DNA of 64,000 nucleotides from Rotaria sp. Silwood1 (lineage: Eukaryota > Rotifera > Eurotatoria > Philodinida > Philodinidae), in the NCBI GenBank assembly GCA_905250075.1, contig CAJNOP010000085.1, positions 1-64,000 of the forward strand, in the 5' to 3' direction. A program made the position numbers and the translations under genes. Under the pieces are notes generated by a model, which saw only the letters and a program-made list of their open reading frames with translations, had not been told where the DNA came from and searched no databases. Positions 38,490 to 49,284 of this stretch are shown one piece after another. The first letter of the stretch is position 1. Each line of letters begins with the position of its first letter.

Positions 38490-39475
38490 TTTTATACCTC
38501 AAAAAAAGTTACTCTCACTACTTTTGTTGCTTTTCCTGTTAATATTCTGTTGTTTTTGGATACTATTATCACATCAAATGGTAATCTCTATCAAGGTTTA
38601 TTCGGAAATGTCACTATAGGTACGTCATGTGTTAGTCCATACAATTGTACTTGGAATAAATTATTAGATCAACTAACAGTAACGAATCGAGCAAAAGCAG
38701 CATTTGAAATTTTTAATCATACAAGTCTAATAGTACATTGTCCATGTCACAATACCTACAATGATGTTGGATCTAATATGATCAATGCTACATATGATCA
38801 ACAAACCAATAATAGTAGTCTTTCATGGATTACTGGTCGAGTCAATCAAGCACTAAATTTTAATTCATCAAGTTCATATTTCTATTCATAAAGATATTGT
38901 GCTCGAGGTTAAAATCAAGCGTATTCAATTGCTATGTAGATTAATCCATTGTTTCCAAATGATACTCTTGTTCAATTATCATTAGAAAGTGTTGATTCAG
39001 GTGTATGGTATCTATCTATATTAGGTTTCAATTCAAATGGATGAACTGTTGTTCAAACATGGAATGGATCTACTATTTCAATCATAGGTCCTATTATTCC
39101 GAACAATTCACGCACTCATATTGTTTAAACATCAGATTCGGCAAATGAATTATAATTTTATCTTAATGTTGATCTGTATAATTCAGCAACAGTTTGCCTA
39201 GGCTGGCTGAGTGGCATCGCCATCTGACTCTTGAGTCAGATTCTAGAGTTTCGATACTCTGCCTGAGCACTATTCTGTGTCATCGATGATCAAAGCCAAT
39301 GATCTTCGCGCCACAACACTAATTGATTACTTTATGCAAACTGTTTATTGATCGACTCGACTGTTTCTCGAACTTGATTTACACTAATTACTTGTAGAAA
39401 AAACGCGAAAGCGATTAGAAACCGGGACTTAGGGTCTAGTTTCTGTACTCATACAAATTGAATAAAAATAAAGCA

Positions 39476-39508
<33 letters not shown>

Positions 39509-39696
39509 CAGCAACAGTTTCATCATTTGCAAGTAGCAATTTGTCAATGTGTATTTTACTCAGTAGTAGTGGTCTTGGAACAAGTTGTCAGACTGTAGAA
39601 ATTTCTATGGGTTCATATTCCGGTGCCATTGATGAAGTTTATATTTATAATCGTTAACTTGATGATTTAGAAGTGTGTCCTCTGGCTCATCCATAA
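38490..39696 (+). pseudogene. LamG/ConA-like membrane-anchored protein, broken by stops and a SINE
   Basis: A single reading frame runs from about 38490. It opens with two Lys and a hydrophobic stretch (VTLTTFVAFPVNILLFL) that looks like a signal anchor, then an Asn/Cys-rich region (CVSPYNCTW, VHCPCHNTYNDVGSN), then a concanavalin/LamG-type fold: RVNQALNF, AYSIAM, INPLFPNDTLVQLS, ISIIGP, RTHIV, and after the SINE YSGAIDEVYIYNR and EVCPLAHP before a terminal TAA at 39694. The frame is interrupted by stops at 38889, 38910, 38937, 39042, 39126, 39153 and 39655 but by no frameshift. A SINE sits at 39196-39505. The original start codon is not visible. Large families of such proteins occur in bdelloids, which supports the organism guess. 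With this many stops the copy is very probably dead. Confidence 0.75.
39181..39520 (+). mobile_element. tRNA-derived SINE with target-site duplications
   Basis: The element (39196-39505) is flanked by direct repeats ATTCAGCAACAGTTT at 39181-39195 and 39506-39520. Its 5' part (39196-39268) looks like a tRNA: an A-box-like TGGCTGAGTGGC, an anticodon-arm-like inverted repeat TCTGACTCTTGAGTCAGA, and a B-box-like GAGTTTCGATACTC, nearest to Ser/Leu tRNAs. A body of about 200 bp follows, possibly borrowed from a partner LINE, then AATAAA and a run of about 29 A. This is the classic structure of an RNA polymerase III SINE copied by target-primed reverse transcription. Duplications are identical and the poly-A tail is long, so insertion was recent. 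It interrupts the LamG pseudogene after its SATV codons without shifting the outer frame when removed. Confidence 0.88.
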
Positions 39697-41290
39697 ATTA
39701 TATTCAAATTTAAGCTCTATAGATAAGAGGAAGTGTGACTTTTTTTATTTTTCATTTTTTTTGAAGCTAATAAAATAGTTCGTGTTAGAGAATTTTAGCA
39801 ATAATCGGCTATCTTAACGTCAAAAAAAAAAGTATGAAAAACTCAGTAAAAAGAAAGTGCTCAATTATTGATACTGTTCTTAAAAGCTATTATAAACATG
39901 CAATGAAAACATTGTTCAATGAATATTTCTTTTTATCTTCATACTGACAAAAAATGATCATGATAGCCATAACAGTTCCAGAAGAATCATTTACAAGATA
40001 ATTTTATAAATAAAATATCATCTTCTATAATATGTTAATAATGTAGGCAGATCCATTAGGTATCTTTCTCTACACGCAGGATACTTGAAATTACTTCAGT
40101 AGTAGAAAATAGAGACTGGAAAGCACGACAAACTCTAATTCTTTTTTCTTTCATGAGAGTATTCAATAAGTAAAAGTAGCTTATATCCCATGATATTGAA
40201 GCTAAAAAAAAAGGAATGAATCAATGCATAGAAGCTAGTTTTGAAACAATACATATGTTTTTGACAAAACTTTGCTAACAATTAACTATTATTTTTCTAT
40301 CAGGCATTGCATACCTACTGAAGACATTTTATTCAAATTAAATAATATTTGAAAACATTAGTCCACTTCTTTCTTGATTTATACCACAAAACAAGCTCTA
40401 AAGATCTCTTCTGCCTGAAGGTAGAGAATATTTTATTTAAAAAGTTTTTATTTCTTTCATTTTTTTTCGAAATTATAAATGTATATAGTGCAATTTATTT
40501 TGATAGATAAATCAAACAATGACATATAATGCCTGATAAATGTATGGATACAGAGTAATAGAAAATGGTGGCTAAATATAGAGTTTTAAATTGAACAAAT
40601 ATATTGTAACTCCTATAGGAGTGGCAAAGAATAGAGCATATTTTAAAGATATGATATTTCGACCTTTCATGGTCGATATCAAATGCAAATGGAATAAAAT
40701 TGATGTCGAATGAACAGGCACAATTTCAAGCTTAATGAACGATGAACACTACCATATTTAATGAACGTAATTAATACCAAGTTGAATGAATATGAACAGT
40801 ATCAAGTCCAGATCTTAAGTTCAGATTAAAAAAATGAACAAGTGAAATCGATGTACGAGCATCATCGACAACATCTATAGCACAATTTAAATATCATATG
40901 CCTTTAAAATATTTTTTATTCTTTTCCACACACATGCTAGCTACCATATGTTTATTCAATTTAAAATGACTACAGACATTGTAGATGACTTTTTTTTATA
41001 GGAAAAATACATGAAAAATTGTTTAATGTTTTCATGCATCTAATAATCAAAATTAAAAAGAAGCTTAATGAACCAAATACGTATTTTGTATTCATGGAAT
41101 ATGAAGATTTCTAGCTCACGAGTGTCATCTATCGACGAGAAGTCTTGTTGGATGTTTGTACGAGATTTATCAAAATTGCAAGGAAGAAAGCATTTAAATA
41201 TCTTTTTTATTTGCTATGATTTGAATATGTCATAAAATACTTTATTTATCATATAAAAGTTACGTTTATTATATTTGAATTTTTAAATAA
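39697..41290. other. intergenic with two palindromes
   Basis: No gene seen. It contains the palindromes at 40609-40622 and 40653-40680 and a following stretch (about 40700-40800) in which AATGAAC recurs irregularly. It must also hold the promoter of the F-box gene at 41291. Confidence 0.55.
40609..40680. repeat. two adjacent palindromes
   Basis: ACTCCTATAGGAGT (40609-40622) is a perfect 14-bp palindrome. Thirty bases on, GATATTTCGACC (40653-40664) pairs with GGTCGATATC (40671-40680) around a 6-nt loop, with a 2-nt bulge. They may be remnants of a foldback transposon or protein-binding sites. Confidence 0.4.
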
Positions 41291-42430
41291 ATGATGTCTT
41301 CAACAATGCACAAGTGTGTGTCAAAACAAACTTGTTTTGAAGATTTACCCGATGAAATTTTATTATTCATATGTCGTTATTTATCTCAAGTAAATATTCT
41401 TGATAGTTTATTAAATTTAAATAATCGTCTAAATAAAACTATCAGTTCATATCGTGAAAAAATTTTCTTATCTCATCTATCTTATAAAGATTTTAATAAT
41501 TTAATTAATAAACATTTACCATATTTAGCAGCAAATATTTATTGTTTATATATAAATAATTGTTCAATGTTAAATACAGGAAAAATTTTTGAAGAAAAGT
41601 TTAATAAAATTGATCAACAATTTCCATTACTACGTGAACTTATATTTTATCAAATTGATATTGAAACATTAGAAAATTTATCTTGGCGTTTTAATACAAT
41701 GTATTTTTTACGTCAATTAACTATTGATATTGCTGAAGATCGTTTATCATCAATGCCTGTACAATTTGATGAATTTCTTTGTGGAAAATTATTTTCTCAA
41801 TCGAATTCATTTCAATGTTTAAAATTAAATTTAAACAAATATGAATTTAATCTACGTTCTATAACATTTAAATGTATGAATATTCGACAATTAACTATAT
41901 CTGTAAAATGTCTTAATGATTTATTAATTATATTTAATAATTTTCCAAATATTGAAAAATTAAATATAACTATTGGTTGTTCTTCTGCATATGATAAAAA
42001 TAGTGAGATGTATCCATATGAACATCTTTGGTGGAAAGTACCTTTTTTAACTCAATTTAATCTAATAATTAAAGGAAAAGAATTAATATCACATGATAAT
42101 GTTATATCAAATAATATAGTAATGAAAATAATTGAAAATCTTTATTCATTAGTACATTTTAAATTTATATTAAATATTGAATTTCATTCAACACTTCAAT
42201 TATCGACAACAAAAGATATTTATATCAATAAATATTTTCCATATGCTAATGGTTTATTATGGCAACAAGCATTAGAACGAAATGATAATCGAACTATACA
42301 TTTTGAATTATATATTGAACTTGATGGAATTACAATTGATCGTCTTAAAAAAAAGATGGAATCTAATGTATATATTGTAGATAAAAGTGATGGTAAGATT
42401 AATAAATTTTTGATTTTTAGACATTATTAA
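41291..42430 (+). CDS. F-box protein, single exon, 379 aa
   Basis: An uninterrupted 379-codon frame starts MMSSTMHKC. Residues about 14-60 form an F-box: CFEDLPDEILLFICRYLS, then LDSLLNLNNRLN and a helix ending in REKIFLSHLSY. F-boxes bind Skp1 and bring substrates to SCF ubiquitin ligases. The remaining about 310 residues are irregular leucine-rich repeats (for example FPLLRELIFYQIDIE, FRQLTIDI-like strands, FPNIEKLNITIG), the likely substrate-binding part. No zinc finger or transmembrane segment is seen. Intronless F-box genes of this layout form large families that I associate with bdelloid genomes. A broken paralogue lies 2 kb downstream on the same strand, so this is a local duplication. 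The substrate is unknown. Confidence 0.85.
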   Translation: MMSSTMHKCVSKQTCFEDLPDEILLFICRYLSQVNILDSLLNLNNRLNKTISSYREKIFLSHLSYKDFNNLINKHLPYLAANIYCLYINNCSMLNTGKIFEEKFNKIDQQFPLLRELIFYQIDIETLENLSWRFNTMYFLRQLTIDIAEDRLSSMPVQFDEFLCGKLFSQSNSFQCLKLNLNKYEFNLRSITFKCMNIRQLTISVKCLNDLLIIFNNFPNIEKLNITIGCSSAYDKNSEMYPYEHLWWKVPFLTQFNLIIKGKELISHDNVISNNIVMKIIENLYSLVHFKFILNIEFHSTLQLSTTKDIYINKYFPYANGLLWQQALERNDNRTIHFELYIELDGITIDRLKKKMESNVYIVDKSDGKINKFLIFRHY

Positions 42431-44383
42431 ATTTTCTACTATCACATTTTATTTTGTATCATTTCAATAAGTTAAAGTATCATAACTATAATAATTCTAT
42501 GATATTTTGAAAGACTAGAAAAGATTTATTACACTTAGAATTATTCATCGATGTATAAAGAATTGGGAAAAAATATTATTCACGACAGACATACTTCTAC
42601 TTATCAAAGAAATTAATAATGAAAACTAAACTGAATTTCAGTATGTTGACAATGAGATTTACTAAGTAAATATTAATGAAAAGAATTTGTTGTGGTTTTG
42701 AATTACAACAATTTTAAAATTTGATGAAATTCAAATGCTTTAACATTGCAAGAATCAGTGCATCAGAGAGAGAGAGAGATTGCTTTTATGTTATAAACAA
42801 AGATAATGATTGACATATGGACTAATGACTTCATACATGTAGATAAAAATTAACATAAGTTTATTTTTTTTTACGTTACATCCATTTCTATTTAAAAAAA
42901 AAAGGAAGATAAGGATTTTAAAATGATGCCAAGAACATGAAAGTTACGTTAGATGTGACTAATATATCATCGGTATTTCTCAATAGTATGAGATTGAATA
43001 ATGAAATCATGAGAGTAACTTAACTATCGAACATTTTTATTGATTAGTTCAATCAATACGTGTATCCTTTTGTTCTTGCAAAGAACGTCATCTGACATAA
43101 AATAAATAAAAGAAAAAGGTTACTTTCGTTCTATTTATTCCCAGTATTTCAATGCAAGAGGAAGAAGAATGATTCATCTACGTTAGACTGTTTGAAATGA
43201 ATAGAACGAAAGATATTATTTATTTTGTCTTGTTATTTCTTTTTTAGATTTTCTTAAACTTTTTCTTTTGCTCATTTTGTGTCTGATGATATTCTTTATA
43301 AGAACAAAACGTTGTATATATTAATCAACATAATTAATAAAAATGTCATATAGTCTAGTTACTTTCATGATTTCATCGGCCATTTGTAAACCTGCATCTA
43401 AGAAATTGATTCACAAGTCATTATCTCTGAATTGAATAAGTTTTAATTTGGTGTAAAACTTTCGGATAGATGAACAATGAGTACAGACGCTTCAGCATCG
43501 GAAAGTTAATCACAAAAAAAATGATGGTAAACACTGTAAATGATCAGTTTGGATGTGTGTATATAGGAATGAAGAGAAGGTTAACACCTATACATGCATA
43601 CATTCATGAATCCTTCAATAGACGTCATACATACCTTATTTCTTTTTGTGTGCTAAAAGTTCTTAGGCTTAACGTGATGCCCTTTCCAGCTGTAAAAAAC
43701 CAAACTCTTTTCGCGTTTTGGTTTGTCATCACTTATGTAGTTTTGAAGTGTTCTCTATCCAATGCTACATAAATGAGAGCTTTCCGTTGTTAATTAATTT
43801 TTTCATCAAACCCAACTTTCAAAGTATCTAGCAGAAAAAATCGCACTTTAATTATTTTTTGTATGCAAAATTTTCGTAATTATTATTTCTCATTCCAATG
43901 CAGAAATAAGTCCCGATAACACACAGGAAAATTTGGTTTTAGTTTTTCTGAAAATTAATTTTTGCATTAAAAAAATGTAGAATTATCACCGGTTCTTCGA
44001 CATTATATGTTCAATTTAGTTGAAATATTTTTAAAAAGTATTGCATACAGTTTGGTGGGGGTGCTCCTTTTTGTTCTCGTATTGAAAAATACTGCACTGT
44101 TTTGTTTTGCCAGATTTTACAAAAATAAGCATGTAGTTTTGAAGGCACGTTCAATATTGTAATCTTTTTATTCGAATGGAAGACGATCAAAAGGAACAAA
44201 AACAAGCAGGTGTGTCAAACAGTATCGAGCATCTGTAAAATAGAATACTCCAGCTCTATCAATCTTATTGCCCTGAGAAAGCAGGGCAGTTTTAGTCATT
44301 GCAACCCATATATTTTCTAGGAGGAAGCATTTGGAGTCTATAACAACTTAACTTCTACTTGTTAAAATCTATCTATTCGATGA
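42431..44383. other. intergenic between the F-box gene and its truncated copy
   Basis: AT-rich, with a short GA microsatellite near 42767-42779. An open frame at 43470-43772 has no recognisable content. No F-box-encoding sequence was found here that would complete the truncated copy. Confidence 0.55.
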
Positions 44384-45337
44384 GTTGTAAATATTTCTGA
44401 TAAACCGTTCTTCAAAAGCTCCGAAAAGGGGAATCCTTACATATTCGTACTCATCGTTTCGGTTCACAAAATTTCGATCAGTAATGCTTCATTCGATAAT
44501 AAGACTTTTGAAACATTTTGTTTAGATATTGATTTCAATTCCATACTAAAAAGAACATTTTCCAGTGCATATTGGTTACAAAAGAATATAGCAATTCAAT
44601 GTTTTTCTACGTCTTCAAAACATGTGTCGATTTATACGTTACCAATTACAAATTCTCATTTATCGACATCAGTAGATATTATCCATCAAGAACTTTCAAT
44701 GACACCTTCTTCATCACATCCAAATATTCAAAGTCTTATTGTACATTCCAATAGTGATAATTATTCTCCAAAATTATCCATAACAAATCTTTTTACTAAA
44801 TTTCCTTCTTTAACTCATCTTAAACTTGATACAGTACTTCTTTTACCTCCGACAATATTCATTTGTTCAAATCGTTTACGTTCTTTATCACTTTGTCATT
44901 ATTCACTACTTTCTTGTTGTCAATTACTTGATTATTTACCTCAAGTTATATCACTTTCAATAACAAATTCATACTGTAAAACATTAACTATTGATAGTTG
45001 TCCAAAATCGATTCTATCAGTGAGTCGATTAAAAATATCAATTGATTCAATTCAGATAACAAATCTATCCACTATAACTCAATATTTTCCAAATGTTAAT
45101 GAATTTTATTTACTAATAAAAAATACATCAAATCGATCGACTGATGATTTTCGTCAATGTGAAAAATTTGAATTTTTTTCACAAGGATTTATTCATCTTC
45201 GTTATTTTGAAATTACTTTACCAATAAAACAAGATTGTTTTACAATTCCCCAATGGATGCTTATGTTAGATCAAAATCAACGAATATGTGTGAAATCTAA
45301 GGATGGTAATTCATTAGTTTTAAAAACATGGTTATAA
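44384..45337 (+). pseudogene. F-box/LRR paralogue lacking its F-box
   Basis: One frame stays open from 44384, after a TGA, to the TAA at 45337, about 317 codons. It encodes leucine-rich-repeat-like sequence of the same kind as the F-box protein at 41291: HPNIQSLIVHS, FPSLTHLKLDTVLL, NRLRSLSLCHYS, LPQVISLSITNS, FPNVNEFYLLIK, ending GNSLVLKTWL. There is no F-box and no early ATG; the first in-frame ATGs lie well inside the repeats. It is best read as a 5'-truncated copy. A spliced gene with a distant first exon is possible, but I found no suitable exon upstream. The repeat region itself has no stops, so the decay is recent or the protein is still used. Confidence 0.65.
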
Positions 45338-46503
45338 TCAGAGATAAAAACCAACAGTAAATAAAAAAAAGATTTCATTATATTTTTTATTTCATGTTTG
45401 TTTATGTTTGATCTTTTTTTTTGTTTTTTTTAATGAATGTTTTTGTTCAAAACTAAACAACCGTCAATTAGTTTCGACTTTTACTTTTTGACGATATTCA
45501 TCGGAATATTTACTTACTTTTTTTGTTGCACAAAATCTCTCGATTTCAATCCCGAATAGTTTTTTTTATAACTTTAATCATATATAATTAAGTGTTTACT
45601 TGAATATGAAGATTCTTTTAACTAGTAAATGAATAGTTATAAAATATCTGATCGATTGATCAGATAATTTATCTATTATTTATTCTTATATTTGTTGCGG
45701 ATGTGTTAATGTAAATATTTTAAATAAACGGTGACGAATAAAATTCAGAATATAATCATCTTATTCGTGTCTAGATTAATTATGAAAGAAACAATATTTG
45801 ACTTTTTTTAAATAGAATATCAAAAAAGAAAAATAACGGTATATAATCATTAAAATAAAATTAATGAATTAAGTCTAAAAAAAACAAGCAAATTAATTCT
45901 TATATATAAATATTGGGCATATTCAGAGAAATATGATTCAAAACATTTATGTGACTATGATCATTTCAAAAAAAGAAATATTAGGTAAAAGATGTATTAT
46001 ATCTAGAGAGCTAGAAGTCTACAAAAATGTGAATCTGAACTCGAGCTCGGACTCAACGAAAAAATAAAACTTTGAACGCGTACCTGCTAGGTTAAGACCT
46101 AAGTTTTTTTTCCATCAATATCTGCCATTCTATGTATACATGAACAAATTGAAGGATTCAGATTTTAGCTATTTATTGGCTGCATTCAGAAAAAAATGTC
46201 AATCTACACTTATTTGTTATTATTTACTCTTGCTTCACTTGATGCTTAATCAATTAAACTATTTCACTTAATTGAAATGAGCATGATGTTAATCAAAAAA
46301 CGAAACAAAAATGTTAATTGATAAATAAAATCCGCCAAATCAACAGTAACAGTAAAATCTTCAGTTTTATAGAATAGTCTTCGCTTTATTTATATACATG
46401 AGATGAAGCAAAAATATGTTCTATGCAAACAATATGAAGACTCACTTATTTATAAATCATTTTCTGGTACTAATTCAGTATCTAAGCGTATTTGTAGTTG
46501 TCA
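45338..46503. other. intergenic, about 1.2 kb
   Basis: AT-rich sequence with no recognisable gene, between the truncated F-box copy and the hAT transposase fragment. Confidence 0.6.
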
Positions 46504-46780
46504 AAATAGAAAAAAAATGACAGTTTCCAATGCTCAAACAACTATCAATCAGTTTTATGCATCTTCTTAAAAATGAACCAGCTATTCCCGATCGAGTTAA
46601 GCAAGAAATAAGAATCGCTTGTGTTGAATTTGTCGCACTTGACTGTCGTCCATTTAAAACAACTAATGATATTGATTTCGAAATTCTTGCACACAAATTA
46701 TTTACTTCTCGTCGAGACCTATCTATAGTCAGCTACGGGTCGACATTTTTGTGGATCCAGATCTCGAATGACCTATGACT
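46504..46780 (+). pseudogene. hAT-type transposase fragment
   Basis: An open frame of about 80 codons (from 46530) contains IRIACVEFVALDCRPFKTTND followed by EILAHKLF. The pattern F-x-x-D-x-RPF directly before a variable loop is characteristic of hAT-superfamily transposases near their N-terminal dimerisation region. Nothing further of the transposase (catalytic DDE residues, zinc finger, insertion domain) can be read downstream before the retrotransposon at 47399. It is a short relic of a DNA transposon; a domesticated gene fragment is less likely. Confidence 0.5.
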
Positions 46781-47383
46781 TTCTAATTGTATCCTATGTG
46801 ATGTCAATCATAATGTTCAATAGGGAACATTGCCGAAATCGATCGAGAATTTTATTTAATTTTCTTGACGGATTATCAGTTTTGAATAAAGAAATTTGAT
46901 TTAATACTCGATGAATGAAAGACTATTGACAATGAATTATTGACAAGACGCTTCAATGAATTATTACATATGTTTAAGATGTCGATAAATCCATCTGGTA
47001 TATCGTTTATTGTATTTAAAATCATAATATGTGAAGAACTCATACCAAAAAGTTTTAATCAACGATTTTATTCATTACTACCATGATCAATATTTTCAAT
47101 ATCCAATACAAGTATATCATCGTCTAAAATTGAACTTTGAAACAAAGAACCAAATAAGAAAGTATTCGAAATTGATGTGATAGTAATGCCAGTCAATTTA
47201 TAAATATGTATTAGAGAAAACACTTTCAGAAATAATACAAACAATGATGATTGATATTGGTCTTCCATGCAATATTAAAAAACTGAAAAGATATGCTGAT
47301 TAGTTGCTTCCAAGAATAGATTTTTTCACATAAGTACTTCTATATACGCGGAATATATGCTTTATTAAACAACAAGATAGAGT
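46781..47383. other. intergenic up to the LINE insertion
   Basis: About 600 bp with no recognisable coding sequence. A minus-strand open frame at 47068-47268 has no domain support. It may contain further decayed hAT sequence. Confidence 0.5.
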
Positions 47384-47499
47384 AAATGAAAAAGCGCTCA
47401 TTCTCATTTTTTGCTTCGTGAAGTATAGTCACATTTTTCTTTTTTGTTATCGTTACATTCTTTGTGCATCTGCCTCTCTAAGTCGATACGAGAGTACTG

Positions 47500-49284
47500 A
47501 TGGCAGAGGCAATTAATATTGATCCTAATGAGGATCTTCAGTCTGGAAAGGAATATGAGATACTGGAACAAGGTTCTATATCAAATGTTCAAGTTGAACT
47601 TATATCAAGATTTTTATCGGAGTGTTCGCAAGCAGCTTTAAATGTACACAAGTACCTGCAGAAAAATTATTCAAAGTCGAATCAGCAACAACAACAACTC
47701 ATGCAACCAGTGAATTCAACACCGAAACGCGGTCATCCACTAGATGAAAGTGGAGGTTCGATCAGCAATGGAAGAGGTCTCCGTAAATATCCTCGAAGGG
47801 GTATTGACAATAATGCACATAAGCACTCACATAATGTACAACCAGAAATTAATTTACAAACACAGCAACCATCGTCTTCGATGTCGTCAGATGTAAGACA
47901 ACATCAAGAGATAAATCAAGATAATACGAATCGTAAACGAATTTCTTTTAATCAACTGAAGCACGCGGTATCGTCTAATTTACCATGTTTCTTTATTGAA
48001 TTCACCTCGGATGCGGATCGTAATAGTATTCCAACAGCTCTTCATGCAAGTGATCTTATACTGAAAGAACTGCAAACCAATGGTGTTTTAATCAATAGAT
48101 TTACATTAGTAGGATGGGCAGGAAAAAAGCTAAAGTTAGGTGTTAATAATAAAGAAGATTGCGCTACTCTCGTCAGTTCGGATAAATGGCCAACAAAGAT
48201 AAATGGAATTGATATTGTGGTCGTGAAACCAAAATATATACCTGATTCATTCACTCTTGTCGTCCGTTATGTACCTAGGGAATTAGATGAAAATTTTGTT
48301 TCAAATGAAATTCAGCGAACAATTGCTTCTGCAGATCGTATTAAACGTATTCATTATTCATACCAAAGAAGAACAGATGATTATCGATTCGAAGTGAAAG
48401 ATTATCGTGAATATAATGCTGTGTTGCAACTGAGTCGAATTGCAATAGGTCATTCGTGGTTATCGATCACCAAGTTTTATCCGGGAAATCGTTTAACGTA
48501 CTGCACGAAATGTTGGCGTATTGGTCATTTGAGGAACAAATGCAGCTCAGAAAGCAAATGTCGTATTTGTCTTGAAAGTCTGAATGTCAATACTCCTCAT
48601 ATGTGTAAAAATGTACCGAAATGTGCTCAATGTGATGGAGATCATCATTCGTTGGATAGTCAATGTCAAGTTTTAAAAGAATATAAAGATCAATTAAAGG
48701 AAGATGTCGAAGATGCCATACAAAAAGGACTATTACAGCGATTCTCACCGCAAGAGAAAGCACCTACATTTGAACGTCGAGAGCAAGACTTTCCACCATT
48801 AGCAGCAAGTGATAATCATTCCAATAAAAAATGGAATACTGCGCTACCACGTACAACTGTTGAGTCGAATGACTTACGAGCATCATATACTGATAAAACA
48901 ATTGAATCCATCAATGATAATCTGACAAAGCTAATCGATAGTAACAAACGGCTTGAAAATAAAGTTGATCTAGTATCATCAAGTATAAAAACCGTTACTC
49001 TTGATATTCAGCTACATCAAGCAGTCTTAGCAGATACTATCAATATTATGAAAGACTTCATGCAATATGTTATACCAGCATCGTTAACTGCTAGCAAAGT
49101 TGAAAGATCATCGTTGGTACAAGTCACGAGCGAATACTACAAGCGTCTTCATGTCGCGTCCTCAAGATTAATAAATGGTTTCCAATTAAATCAATTAAAT
49201 CAGCAAGTTGAACTGTTTGTGCATAATACTAACATTGATCAACACTCTGCATCAGTTCACAAATCTTCACAGAATGATAAGTAG
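47500..49284 (+). CDS. LINE ORF1, gag-like RNA-binding protein
   Basis: 594 codons, ATG 101 nt into the element. The N-terminal part is Gln/Ser-rich and basic. The middle (about residues 170-330) contains an RRM-like or PRE_C2HC-type fold. Then come three zinc knuckles: CTKCWRIGHLRNKC (C-x2-C-x4-H-x4-C), CRICLESLNVNTPHMC, and CAQCDGDHHSLDSQC (C-x2-C-x3-H-x6-C), the same order as in Jockey/I-element gag proteins. The C-terminal part is predicted helical. The protein should coat the element RNA. Its stop codon overlaps the ORF2 start: ATG at 49274 and TAG at 49282 lie in the 11-nt string ATGATAAGTAG, so ORF2 is probably made by termination-reinitiation. No internal stop or frameshift is seen. 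Confidence 0.9.
   Translation: MAEAINIDPNEDLQSGKEYEILEQGSISNVQVELISRFLSECSQAALNVHKYLQKNYSKSNQQQQQLMQPVNSTPKRGHPLDESGGSISNGRGLRKYPRRGIDNNAHKHSHNVQPEINLQTQQPSSSMSSDVRQHQEINQDNTNRKRISFNQLKHAVSSNLPCFFIEFTSDADRNSIPTALHASDLILKELQTNGVLINRFTLVGWAGKKLKLGVNNKEDCATLVSSDKWPTKINGIDIVVVKPKYIPDSFTLVVRYVPRELDENFVSNEIQRTIASADRIKRIHYSYQRRTDDYRFEVKDYREYNAVLQLSRIAIGHSWLSITKFYPGNRLTYCTKCWRIGHLRNKCSSESKCRICLESLNVNTPHMCKNVPKCAQCDGDHHSLDSQCQVLKEYKDQLKEDVEDAIQKGLLQRFSPQEKAPTFERREQDFPPLAASDNHSNKKWNTALPRTTVESNDLRASYTDKTIESINDNLTKLIDSNKRLENKVDLVSSSIKTVTLDIQLHQAVLADTINIMKDFMQYVIPASLTASKVERSSLVQVTSEYYKRLHVASSRLINGFQLNQLNQQVELFVHNTNIDQHSASVHKSSQNDK

Noticed and set aside
39196..39268. A functional tRNA gene
   Set aside because: The tRNA-like head lacks a convincing acceptor stem and is followed by a body, a poly-A tail and target duplications; it is part of a SINE.
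38889..39657. Reassigned stop codons (TAA as Gln) as the reason for the LamG stops
   Set aside because: Other intact genes here end normally at TAA, TAG or TGA exactly where their families end (HAUS6-like, WD-repeat, endosulfine, proteasome), so the standard code applies.
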